Assembly: GCA_001724265.1 (NCBI GenBank)
Contig: MEDY01000054.1
Location: forward strand, 62,001 to 126,000
DNA length: 64,000 nucleotides
Source: Rhizaria sp. SCN 62-66
Taxonomy: Eukaryota > Rhizaria, unplaced
Direction of reading: 5' to 3'
Under the pieces are notes generated by a model that had not been told where the DNA came from, searched no databases, and saw nothing but the letters and a program-made list of their open reading frames with translations. The translations under genes and the position numbers were made by a program. Below, one piece after another: positions 31,801 to 44,400 of the stretch. The number at the start of each line of letters is the position of its first letter. The stretch's first letter is position 1.

Positions 31801-34800
31801 GAGAACCGCGTCGCGGGCAAGGTTGGGGAAGCACAGCGGCCAGGCAAACGGCGTGATGAGACGCAGAAAGCGCAGCGCGGGGACGACTGGCGTGCTCGCG
31901 GCCAGGTGGTGACGCGGGATGTCCGTCTCGTGTGCGCGCACTGAGTTGAGCAAGCACGGAAGCATCCTCTGCAGGTCGTCAGGATCAGACTTCGTGCCGT
32001 CCTCACCGTCTTTGCGAGCGTCCGAGCCTTTCGGCTCAGATGTCAAACTGCGGCACGCACGGGCGCGAGCGCGCTCGACGTCGGCCCACAGCGCATCGAG
32101 CGCCTGCTCCTGTCGCGCGGTGTCCTTGGCGACTGCGGCATTGTCCTTGAGCTCCAAGTGGCCGACGAGGTGGACGAGCATGGACCGGCCGACGAGCTGC
32201 AGCGAGGCCGCAACAATGCCGCAAGACATGCCGACTTCGGCGCGCCACGGCTCCACCACGGGCGCAGGCGCCATCGCGCGCGACATCGCCATCGCCAACG
32301 CCATGCCCGCGCGGGACTGCGCGCTCTGCACCGCGCGGGACGCCGCTATAGTCGTTGGGGCATCGTTGTGGCCGTTGCCGTTGCCGCTGCCGTTGCCGGA
32401 GCCATTGCCAGAGACGCGTGCGATGGTGTATCGGTTGAAGCCAGTGTGGCGAAGACCACCGCAGCGCGCGAAAGCGGCGTCGACGATGCTGTCGATGTTG
32501 GCGCGAATGTTTGTCACGTCGTTCTCGCCTGACGCGGCCGCGGCGTCGGTCTCAGCGGCGCCCGACACGCTCGCGAAGTGCGACTTATGCAGGCGCATCG
32601 CGGTCACCGTCGCAGACATCAGCGCTGTATGCGCAGTGGAGCCTTCGTTACCGGCGGCGCGCGCGGCAGCTGACATCGCGGGGACAGACAGAGAGGCGGC
32701 GCGCACAATGTCATCGAATGCATCGGCAACGTCGCCAACGAGGTACTCGTTAGCGAGCTCCTGTGCGCGCACAGTGAAGTCGCTCAGCGGACCCAGTTCC
32801 ATCACCGGTGGCTTGTACAGATCCAGCTTGGCGGCGTCGCGGGGAGAGCGCTTTGCCGCGCCGCTCGAGCCCTTCGGCTTGCGCCGCTTGTCACCGCTAA
32901 CGCTCTCGTCATCCTCGCCGTCGTCGCGCTTGCTGTCCCCGTCCATGCGCTCGTTGAACGGGTCATTGTTGTGCCCGTTGTCATCTCTGCGGTCTCCGCC
33001 GGCCTCCGCGTCGCGCATCTTGGAGATGATCATCGGGTTGAGCCCCACACCACTAGGCGACACGCACAGGCGCAGCAGCAGCCGCATAGCGGCCGTATGC
33101 GCGGCCGTCGACAGCGCAAGCGGCATCGTGAGTTGCGTCGCGTGCACCACGCGCTCGAGTGCACGCGCTTGCCGGTTCGACGTCTCCTGCGTCAGACTCT
33201 GCACCGACTGAGAGCCGGCGCCGCCGAACGCGGGCGGCGAGGCGAGCGCAGAAGTCGGCGACAGCGCGCTGGCCGCCGGCGCCGCGGCGGCGGCGGGGGA
33301 GAGCAACGCCACGCGCAGCGTCTCAGAGCGCTCGCTCATGTGACCCGCGCCGTCGATGAAGATACTCGGCGTCACGTCGTTATTTTGCACCTTAGCACCA
33401 GCCGCGCCAGACGCCGCGGCAGCGGCAGCGGCAGCAGCAGCAGCAGCAGCGGCAGCAGCAGCAGCAGCAGACGCTGCGGGCGCGGCTGAAGAAGAGCCGG
33501 CGTCGACAGAGGCCCCGGGCGAAGGCGATAGCGACAGATCCTGCGGCCACTGCGGCGCCGAGACCGCGCGCGTGACTAAGGGCGGGATCGACAGCGCGTG
33601 GGGCTCGGGGTACGAGCTGCTGACCGAGTCGAGCGCCGCGTCCGAGTCTTCCGCGGTGCCGTCGCTGGCCTGCTGGTACCCATGCGCGCGCGCGGTGCCC
33701 GTCGGCTGTCTCCCGTGCAGCGGCGACGGTGGGTGGACGACGACGGTCGCACTTCTTGTCATATTCTGACCACCGGTCCCTTTGGGCTGATTGGGCTGAC
33801 GCGCCAGGGCGTTAGCGCTAGCGGCCAAGACGCCTGCGCCCTCGCCCGCGGCGTTGAACAGTGCCAGCGGCGGAAGGTTGTTTGGCGAGCGCGAGTCCGG
33901 GCCGGAGCCCGCCACCGCGGCTTCGGGGCTGGCCGCTGTGGGCGACGTGCTTACGGGCGGCTGCACGCGCAGTGTGCTCGGCCGCATCGCCGTCGCGCTT
34001 GCGCTCGCACTCGTCGAGCTCGAACTAGAGCCAGAGCTGGAGCTGGAGCTCGCGCTTGAGGCTGGCACCAGCGCGAATGACTCTGCCGAGCGCGCCGTGT
34101 CGGTCGTGGTGGACCCGTGCGTACCGGGCGCGAGGCCGCGCGCGGGCGCAGGTGCGGGCGGCGCGGCGGCCTGCCAGGCGTTGCTGACGGGGTGCACGTG
34201 CAGAAACATTCCGCACGCGTCCACGACTGGACCGATAGCTGGCGCGGCGATCGGCGGCGACGGCGACCGGGGCGAGTCGAATCCACACTCCCAGAGGTCG
34301 ACAAGGTCGTCGGCAGCGGCGGCAGCAGCAGCGGCGGCAGCTGAAGCCGCGGCGTCTGCAGCGGCACTCGCGGCGGCCGCAGTCAGGGCCGCCGTCTCCA
34401 TCGCCGCCGTCGCGTTGGCCGCGGACACGCGCGCGGGCAGCATGCTAACGGGGCCGGTCTCGTGAAACGCGTGGGGCGACTTCATCACGGGCAGGGCCCA
34501 GTCGTCGATGAGCGCGGCCACGCCCGCCGCGAAGGGCTCCTCGGCGGCCTCGGCCAGCACCTCCGAGTAGGCCAGGTCTTGCGCGCACTGCGATGACGCC
34601 GCGCTCGCGCCCGCAGATGGGTCCAGCCAGCCCAGCGGCAGGCGCAGCAGCGGCTGGGCGGCGATCGCGGCGCCCGCGGCGCCCAACCACGGAGCGCGCG
34701 CGTCCGTGATGCTGTGCGGCGGCTCCAAGGAGTCGTGCGAGTCGCGCATGCGCCGCAGGTTCTGCTGGAACAGCGCCGCGCGCGCTGCGCGCACCGCAGC

Positions 34801-37800
34801 CGGGCTCGCGTTCGCGCCCGGGCCAGCGGCGCTCATGCTGGCAGCGGTGCTAAGGCCGGCGGATTGCCCCGGCGACTGCGCGGCGGTGGGCGAGACGGCT
34901 CCGGCTGTGGCGGCGGCCGAGGTGGAGACCGGGACGGCAAGCCCGGCAGCGGCAGTGCTGCTGGGGATCGCCACGTTCTCCGTCGCCTGCATGGCCGCCA
35001 GCGCCGCGGCCGCGGGCGTCACAGTCACGAACAAGGGGGCAGCGGGCAGTCCGGCGCTGACGGACGCGATCATGGCGCCGCCGCGGGCCGCGGGCGAGGC
35101 TGGCGCGATGCGCGCGCCGCCCGCCGCCGTCGCCGCCGTAGAGGACGGCGAGGGCTGACGCACGGGCGGCAGCAGCGAGGCGCTGGTGACCGCGAGCGTG
35201 CCGGACAGCACCGCGCTGCGCGAGCGCTGCGACTGGCGCAGGCCCGGGGCGCCCGCCGCGCCCTGTTGGGCGGCGGCCGCAACGCGCAGGGCGGGGACTG
35301 AAGCGGTGGAGGCGGCGGCGGAGACGGGGCGCGTCGGGTGCTGCTGCAGCGCAATCGCACCCGCGGCGGCGAGCGTCGAGTGCGTCCCCGACATAGGGCC
35401 CGATGAGGGGCGCGGCGGCCGGTCGGGGGACGCGAAGGGCTCGGGAACACGCGAATGCGACGATGCCGGCGGCGGTGGCGGCGGCGGAAGCGGTGTGCGA
35501 CGGGGCGTGTCAGAGTCGGACGGCGGTGCAGCAGCAATGCGAACAGGCGAACTGTCACGTGAGCCGTCATCGTCCGAAGCGTCCGAACAGTTTGCGTTCA
35601 TAAAAGCCGCGCACGATGACGCCACACTAGACTGGGGACTACTGGCGCGCACAGGCGCTGCGGTGACAAACGCAGAGACACTCTGATCAACTGCTGTAGA
35701 CATCGAGCGCAAGTGAGTGCGCGCGTGCGCCCGGCAACGGGTGCGCATCGGCGGAGAGCGTGGCACGGGCGGCGCAGGCAAGGGCGGCGAGTGACTGCGC
35801 CCTTTGTCCGGCAGACTGGCGGGTCGCGGGCTATCGCGGCGCGAGTCAGAGCCCTGCCAACTACTGTCATAGAAATAACCGGGGACAAGGCCTCCGTATT
35901 GTTCGTCGACCCAGTCCATGGAATCAAGCCCGTCGTCAGAGTTGGAGCGCGCCTCGTACTCCTCAAGCCGGGAGTTCCAATACGCCCGTTCTTCGCCGCC
36001 ATCGTCATACTCGTTGCCGAAGCGAATCGGCATCTCAGGTAGTGGATTCGCCGCGGGGTTTTCCACAAAGCGTTCAAACGCGGCGTCGTCTGGCAGCCAT
36101 ATGTATCGATTCTCAACCATGCGCTCGATAATTGCCTCCTCCGTGATACCTGGGTTCTCCACCGCAAGAGCTGATCGGAACTTCGTAAGAAGTTTGTCGG
36201 CCACAGCACGGACAACAGGGCCCGCCAGCGGCACGCCGCCCATAGTCTGTCGCAGGCTGCTGAGCTGGATAATGAGCTGGAAGCGCATCGCCGCAACATC
36301 AGGCACGTAGGCGCTGCTCATCACACTGGGATCCAGTGACGAGTCGCCCCAGCCGTCGATCAGCAAGTTGTCGTCCTCGGGGTTGTCAGACGCGCAGACG
36401 GAGACGGACCTCACGCTGTTGCTCTGGCTCAGCAGACTCGCAGTGCCGCTGCGGAACGTCGGGCGAGGACTCTTGATGCCCTTGCCGAGTACAAGCTTGC
36501 TGAGAGTCCCGCTTGTCAGCTGAGATGTGGCGGGCGAGTTACGCTTGAGCGCATTCTGGTTGCGCCGCGCCGAAGCCTGAGGCGTGGCGTCGCCGGCACT
36601 TTGGACGCCAGCTGCGGGGGCGCCACTGGAGGTTGCTGCTGGCGGGCTGCTTTCGGCCTGGGTCGGCGTCGGAGCGCTAGAGCTGCCGGACGTGATGCCA
36701 CCGCCGGTGAACGGGCCGAACGACGCGTTCGGCGTGGCACCGACAAGCATGACCTTGTCTTTTGCTTCCTCCTCGTCCTCCGCGCCGTCGTCGTCGCCGT
36801 GGCTGGTGTGGCCCTGCGTCGGCGGCGGCTGCTGCGCGTCAGCTTCGCCAGTGTCAGTAGAGCCCTGAGTCGTTTTGGCATAGTTGGCAGGCAACGACGC
36901 CGAGCTAGACAGCGCTGTGCGTGTTAGCTTTGCTGTGGGCTCTGTAGACGGTGCCTCGGCCGGCGGCACAGCAGAAACCGCCTTGTCAGCGGGAACGTTA
37001 TCCGCCGTAGGGGTGTCGCTCACAGCCATGGAGTCTTCGGTGATGCTTGCGTTGGCGCCCACAACGTCGCCGTCGTCTTCCGACCACATTCCTGACGACA
37101 CATCGCTCGCTGCGGCAGCAGCATCAGCAGCCTCCGCAGCGGGAGCAACGGGTCTGTCATCGTCGGGCTGCACCACAGCCGTGGCTCCGACCATGGGCGG
37201 GGATACGTCGGTTGGCGCGCCTGTGGTGGCGTCAGACGGCGTGTCGCGGGCGGGCTCAGTGCTAAGAAGCCCGCTCTGCTGCAGCATCGCGAGCGCGTGG
37301 GAGCCGCTGACGCCCGAGCTCAACGCCGCCGAGGGCAGCGGCGAGCCCCGGCCCTCGGCAGCGGCAGCGACCGTAGCCGCGCTGGTGGCGGCCGCGCTCA
37401 AGGTCTGCATCGCGCGCGGGGCGATGATGGAGCTCACCGTCGAGGTCGGCGACGTCGGCACGACGCGGTGGCTGGTGAACCCGCTTGAGGACGTCGAGAG
37501 CACGATGTTGAGGTGCTCGCGCGAGTCGCTGAACCGCGTGCGCGCGCTGTTACTGCCACTCTCCGCGCTGGCGCCGAGGCCGAGCGCGCCGCCCTGGAGC
37601 ACGAACGACGGGCCGCGGCTGCGCAGACCGGTGCCGGCCTTGGGGCTGCCGCGCGCGCTCAGCGGCGCCGCCGTGGGCGCGTGCAAGGGACTGAAGGTCG
37701 CGCTGAACGTCGGTGTCGTGACAGTGGAAGACGTATTAGTGGTGGTCATCGAGACAGACGCGCCGACGGGGGTGGGCCCGCTCATGCTGCTGTTGAGCGG

Positions 37801-38410
37801 GTTGTTCGGAAGCCCGCCAGCAGCGTTGCCAGAGAGGGACAAAGACTGCGAGTTGTTGGTGTTGTTGTTGCTGCCGCTGCTGTTGTTCGGGAACACGTGG
37901 TGCAGTGCGTATGCTCCGCCAAAGCCGTGCGCGCTGGACGGCGGCGAGGCGTGCGGACTCGTGAGCGCGGGCGCCTGTAGCGTCGACGTTCCTATCGTCG
38001 GCGACGCCGTGTTGGAGCCGGGACGGCTCGAAATCGGGTGGCCGACGCGGAACGAGTGGGGCGGCGAGCGGTGGCGCAACTTCATCACCGGGGACGAGTT
38101 CTGCGACGACTCGCCGCCCGTGGAGTCGGGGCCCGACCAGGGCGCGGACTTGATCTGCTCCTGGCCCTCGGCGATCGTACTCAGGTCGTTCGAGTTGTGG
38201 CCCGACGTCTGCTGCCACTGGGCCAAAGGGGAGCCCGTATCGACGACGTCGCCGTCTTCGCCGGGGACGTGGTGGCTCACGGTCGCGTACGGCAGGCGGG
38301 ACGACGACAAGGACGAACCGTTCAGGCCAGGCTGCACACGGACAAGCTCCGGCGTATCTTCGTCGGCGACGGCGTTGTCGGCTTCGTTGTTGACAAGATC
38401 ATCATGTCCA

Positions 38411-38441
<31 letters not shown>

Positions 38442-41400
38442 CGTCGATGTTGTCATCGTCGTCGTCAAAGTCTTCGTCAAACATCGAACCGTCGTCATCG
38501 TCGTCTAAGTTCTGATCATCGTCGGGATCCAAGAGCCTGGACGCGAGTGCCTGAGCAGCCGCATCCTGTGCCGCCGACACCGCCTGCGGCCGCGCGGGCG
38601 AGTGGAAGAACCCTAGAGCCACGGCTGGTGACACCGCGACCGGGGAGTCCTTCTGCGTCGACTCGTCGGCCAACGGGTTGCGCTGGCGGTCCGTGCTGTG
38701 ACCCGTGCCGCCTGACGTCATCGAAGACAGCAGCTGCGGCGTGCCGCGGCCGGAGCCCGTGGCGGCACCCCCCAAGTCGTCGCTGAAGCCCGACATGGCC
38801 GAGTACATCGGGCTCACGGTGGGGCCGACGGCGAAGCGCCCGCTGTTGCTGCCGCCCGCGGTGTGCGGCGGCGCGGCCATGGGCGGCAACAACTCGTTCG
38901 AGCCGCCCTGACCGGCGTCGCGGCGCTCGTTGAGGACGAGCCCGGGCATCGCCGCATCCGCGCCGGCGCGGCCGCTGGGGCCGACGCCAGGGGAAGAGAT
39001 GCGCGATGTCGAGGACTCGGGGCGCATGCTGGTGCGGCTCGTCGACTGTCCGCCGCGGCGCGACCAGTCGCCGCCGTACTGGTCGCCGCCGCCAGTCACC
39101 GGGTCGTCGAGCCCGCGCGGGGACATACCGGGCATGAGCGAGATGAACCGCGGCGAGATGAACCGCGGCGGGTTGGCGAGGCTGCCGGGGGTGTACGTCC
39201 CCCCACCAGCTGCGGACGGCATGATGCCCATGTACGGCGCTGGGCTCACACCGCGCGAGCCCGGGAAGGCCTTGGTGGAGCGCGCAGTGCTGATAGTGGA
39301 CATGGTGGACAGCGGTTGGTTGCTCAGTCCGCTGCCGCCCGCAGTGGCGTGCATCGGAGACTCTCTGCTGGACACCTGCGAGCCGGTGCCGCCTGCCGCG
39401 GCCGCGACGCCGGTCAGCGCGAGGTGCAGCGGCGACTGATTGACGCCGTAAAAGCCCAGGTTGGTGTGCGTAGACGCCGGCGACGGCGACGGTGTGGTGT
39501 GCGCGCGCGCGCTGAGCAGCCACGACACGCCCTTGCCCGCGGCCGCGCCCGAGGACGGCGACTGCAGACCGGGGGTCGCGGTAGACCGGCGGCTGAAGTT
39601 GTGCAGGAACATGCGCGCAGCAGGGGACGCCGGCAGCGCGCGCGCGGCGCTCGTCATAGCCGCCGTGGGGCCGCCAGCGGCGCCGCCGGTGCCGCCGGGC
39701 GTGTTCGTGTACATCGACATCGGCATCCCGGGCGAGGCGTTGGGGCCGGAGCCGCCTGCGTTCATTGCGGCCATCGACGGGCTCATCGACCCTGGGCCAC
39801 CGCCGCCGCGCGCGCTCGTGCTGGCGTTGACTGTGATGACAGAGCGGCGCCTCGTACCCGGCGTGTTGAGGCGCGGCGGCGACAGCAAGGCGTTGTTGCT
39901 GGGATGATATGGCGACGCTGAGCGGCCGTTGCGGCTCGACGGCGGCGACACGGGGTGCGAGGCGTGCATGTCCTGAGTCAGCGAGGGCTTGCTGTCGCCG
40001 TCTTCGTGCTGCACAACCAACTCCAGCGAGGGCGGCGGCAGTGACAGCGAGATCGCGTGCGACGCCATAATTTTGTAATCGATGAGATTGTTGCTGTCCC
40101 GAGTGTTGCTCTTGGCGGACGCCGGTCTAGGTTCAGAAGAGGACTGCGACGCGTCGATGTCGCCCACGCAGAGATTCTCCAGCGAGGGCAGCTTCTCGCG
40201 CGCCTGCGCACCCCCGGTGCTGTCCGCAAGCAACTTGGGCATCTGATAGGGAGTCGCTCGGGGAATAGGCGACACGCGAAGACTCGGGGCCGTGGTCGTG
40301 TCAGCATTGATGTGAATGTTCGTGTTGTTGACCGAGTCAAACACGCTACCGTTGTTTCTCTCGGCAACATTGCCTGACTGACCACTGGCGCCAGGCACGC
40401 TCTCGCCGCTCGTCCGGCGACCCACGCGCGCAGTCGTGTTCCCGCTGTGCTGCTGGCTCCCCGCCGGGCTGCCCGGGAACGCCGCCGTCGCCGCCGCGGT
40501 GGTGTTGACCGTGTTGACGTAGGCAGCGACCGAGACCTGCATCGCATGCATGTACGCCTGCACCAGATCTGCGTCCGGCACGCCCGCGGGGCCCTGCGAC
40601 ACCGCGGCGACCAGGTCAACCGTGGCGCCTGCGCGCTGCATGGCGGCGAGGATCGCGATGTCCTTGACGGCGCATGCCAGCCGCAGCGCGCTCGCGCCGC
40701 CGGGGCGGTCCACCGCCGCGACATCTGCGCGGTCGACGATGAGGCGCTCCACGGTGTCGGCGTTGCGCAGCAGCACGGCCATGTGCAGCAGCGGCAGCAT
40801 TTGCGGCATGCGCACCGCGGGCGGCGCCGACGGCGTCATGACCGGCAACGTGGGCGCGGTGTTGACCATCGCACTCGCGCTCGGCGCGGCAGGGGACATG
40901 CGGGGTCCGCTGTACAGCGGCGGCTGCGCGTGCATCGACAGCGGGCTCGGCAGCGCGAAAGGCATGGCGCTGCCGCCCACAGGCGACTGCGCGGCCGTGC
41001 CCGCCGCGGTGGCCGGCAGCGAAAAGGCGAGCCCCAGCGCGGGCGAGTGCGCGTGGATGTGCGGGTGCGAGAGCGAGTGCTGGTCGGTCGACATCTCCGA
41101 GTCCGGCATCGTGCGCGACGCAGACGCCAGATCCGACGTCGAGTTGCCGACGGAGCCCGGCACCGCGAGCGTCCCCATGGCGGGGACGAGGCCGCCGGCG
41201 GTGAAACCGGTCGGGGACGCGCCGCCGATGACGTGGGCAGAGCCACCCGGTTGCAGCATCAGTGGCGGCGACGCGCGCATAGTGAACACCGGGTGCGACT
41301 GCGGCGGCGAAGCAGTGGCCGCGCTGCTGCTGCCACTGCCACTGGCGCTGCCGCTGTTGCTGTTGATGCTGCGGATGCTGCTGCTGTTGCTTGCGTTGAC

Positions 41401-44400
41401 CATGTGCATCAACGCGTGCACCGGCAGCCACACGGCGCCAGGCGCGGGCAGCGGGGACACAGCGCCTGAGCTTCCGCTGCTGCCAGTCGAGTTGTTCTGC
41501 TGCTGTTGCTGTTGCTGATGATGAAGTTGTTGCTGCTGTTGCTGGTGATGCTGAAGCATTGCTGCGGTGTGTAACGGCGAGCTAAAGTGATTGTGGTGTT
41601 GCAGCAAAGTCGCCATCGTCGCCGGCGTCAGTGGCGCATACCCCGGCAACGCCATCGGGCTCTGCATCGGCGGTGGCGAACCCCCGGGCGAGCCGCCGGG
41701 AGAGGCGATCTGCAGCAGGTGGTGCTGCGTCGGCGCCGAGTGCGGGTGAGTCATGTTGTCGCGTGGCGCGCCGCTTGGTGCGGGACCGCCGGCCGCAGGG
41801 CCGCCCTCGCGCGGGGTCGGCGAGGCCGTCTGCGCGGCCGTCGTCGCAGCGGACATCGCGGCGGGTACCGCGGGCATCGTCGCAAGATTATGGTAGGGCC
41901 CCAGCGGCGACGGCAGGAACATGGAGCTCACCAAGTTCGGCGCGCCCGGATTGGGAGGGTTCGCGGGCGACGGCATCTGCGCCGCGCCGCTGGCCGAGGC
42001 AAGCGTCGCCGTTGTCGTGGACTGCGTGGGCGTGAGCGGAACGCCAGCGCGCCGCAGGAGCCCGCTGAGCGGCGGGCGCACGGGGGAGCCGGCGCCGAGC
42101 GGGGGCGTGGTCATCGACGACATCGACAACGACAGCGACGAAGAGGACTGCGTGGGTGAAAAGGGCGAGACGGGCCCGCCCATTGTCGGTGAGAAAGCGT
42201 TCGCCGGGACTACAGCGCCTGTGGTGAGTTGCGAGACCATCGGTGCGACTGTGGCCGAGCCCGCAACGGCGCTCGAGGGCAGCGCCACACGGCGCGTCAT
42301 CGGCGCGTCCGACGCACTTTTGTTGTTGTTGCTGTTGTTGTTGTTGTTGTTGCTAATGCTGGGCATGTGGATGCGCGACGTCCCCACGGCCGGCGCGCCG
42401 CCGGGTGCGGTGTTGATAAACGGCGCGGCGGCCGAGACGGGCAGCGGAGGCACCGTGGGCGCGGCGGTGGTGCTCGTGAGCGATGAGCCGCGCGAGACCT
42501 GCGGACGCGGCGTCGACGCATCGCTGAATGGGGCGGGCATAGCGGCCGTGGGCGAGTGCACGGTGCTCGAGCTGTAGTCTGTCACGGAGAGCGTCGAAGA
42601 CTGTGTACTGTCCTCCTGGGTCGACAGCGACACGTGCTGGGGCGAACGGGCCGGTGATGCACGCGAGTCCCTGCCGGGGACTCCGGAAACGACGCCTGAG
42701 CCAGCCGATGCAGACCGGGGATCCAGGCCAGACGCCGCGCTTGCCATGCGCCCGTTGGAACGCATCGGCATCGGCGAAGGAGTGGGTCCGACGCCGACAG
42801 ACGTCACCAGACTCAGCGGGTCGCCGGATTCGACTCTGACGATACCCGTGGGGGCCTCCAGTGTTGAGACGACTGGGTGCGGTGCCGGGTGAGCGCTAAG
42901 CCCGGTATCGGCACAGTCTTCCGTGTTTGCCTCTGTATCCGCCGCAGACACGTACGCGCCGGGGCGCGTCTGGGAGTTCATCAAGGGCACTGCAAGCGTC
43001 TTGGTCTGGACATTGCCGACGCTCTTGGTGGCGGTGATCACGTCCCCGGGCGAGCCGGAGCTGTCGGACCGCACAGCGTGGACGCCAATGTTGCGCATCG
43101 TGGTGGCCGTAGTGGGCGGCGTCGCAACAGCGGACGAGTGGCCAGCCGTGTTGGCCGACGATGATGTGCCGGACACGTTTGTACGTGCACTGCTCATCCC
43201 AGCATTAGCCGCGTTCTTACCCGAAGGCGCTTGCGTTGATGCATTGCCAATGACTATGTTTGAGCGAGTGGCTTCTTGGCCACCCGTCCCCTTCGCGTAC
43301 GCGACCATCGGCGCGTTTCTTGGGCTCGGTGAGTTGAACACAGAGTTGCTGTCGCTTGGCACGACAATAGCCAACAGCTGTGTGTTTGCGTGCGCGGGTG
43401 CGGACCTGGGTGCACGGGCATTGGTCTCGGCAGCCTCAGTCACGACAGCATCATTCTGCATCAACACAGCAAGCGATGGAGTCATTGACTCTGTGGGGGA
43501 CTCGACCGGTGGGATCACGATGTTGGCCATATTGAGCGGCCGCGTATGCCTCGCTTGCTGCTGCTGCTGGCCGTACAGCTGTTGTGAAGCTGATGGTGGG
43601 CGCGGGTTCGACGGCGAGTCTGAGTGCGTGCGCTGCGTGTGCGAGCGCTGGGCTGACGACGTGGTCGACATCGCGCTGTTCAGCTGGTCGTGCACAGCGA
43701 CATCGCCCGCCGTCTGCGCCGGCGACGTCAGCGCCGGCGACAGCGCCAGGTCGTGCCGCGTGTCGGCCAGCGTCGCCAGCGCGAAGTGGCGCGACGCGGC
43801 GGGCGCGATCTCGGCCGCGTGGGGGTCCGTGTCGTCGGGTGACGAGCCACGCCGCAACAGCATCGTGTCGTGCGGGTCCCGCCGCCTGTGGTATGAGCCC
43901 AGACTGCTCTCTTCGGTGCGCGACCGCGCGTGCCCGGGGGTAGGATCCTCGTTGGGCGTGTCTGGTGGCGCCACTGCCACTGAAGGGGTCTCCGCGTCGG
44001 CATTTGGCGGCACGCCGGGCTCTGCGTCGGGGAACTCGCGGTCACGCGAGCAGCGCCGCCCGTAGCGGTCCCGCGGCAACGCTCTCTGAGCGCCCTCGCG
44101 GGGGTTGTACGAGAACCCGTGGCGTGCAGCGGCATCGACCGCGTGGCGGTCCTCTGACTCCGGGTCTGATTCGAGGCCGGCGCGCACGTACAGGTTGTCT
44201 GACGCGGTGCCGACAGCGTTTTCGTCGTTCAATCTGAGTGACGCTGACTGCAGGTTAGACCCGAGCGGCGCCGCAAGAGTCACCGACGTCGCGACGGACG
44301 CTGATGCGGACAGCATTGGTGATGCCATCTTATCCGCTCGAGCAGCCTCCGCCGCAGCCGCGCGCGCGCTCTCCGCGGTCGGGATGTGCTTGAGGCGCCC

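Noticed and set aside
36884-38515. Long + strand open frame (543 codons) opposite the giant gene, and many similar antisense frames
   Set aside because: High GC makes stop codons rare on both strands. The antisense products lack any recognisable domain, while the - strand frame is continuous and has domains.
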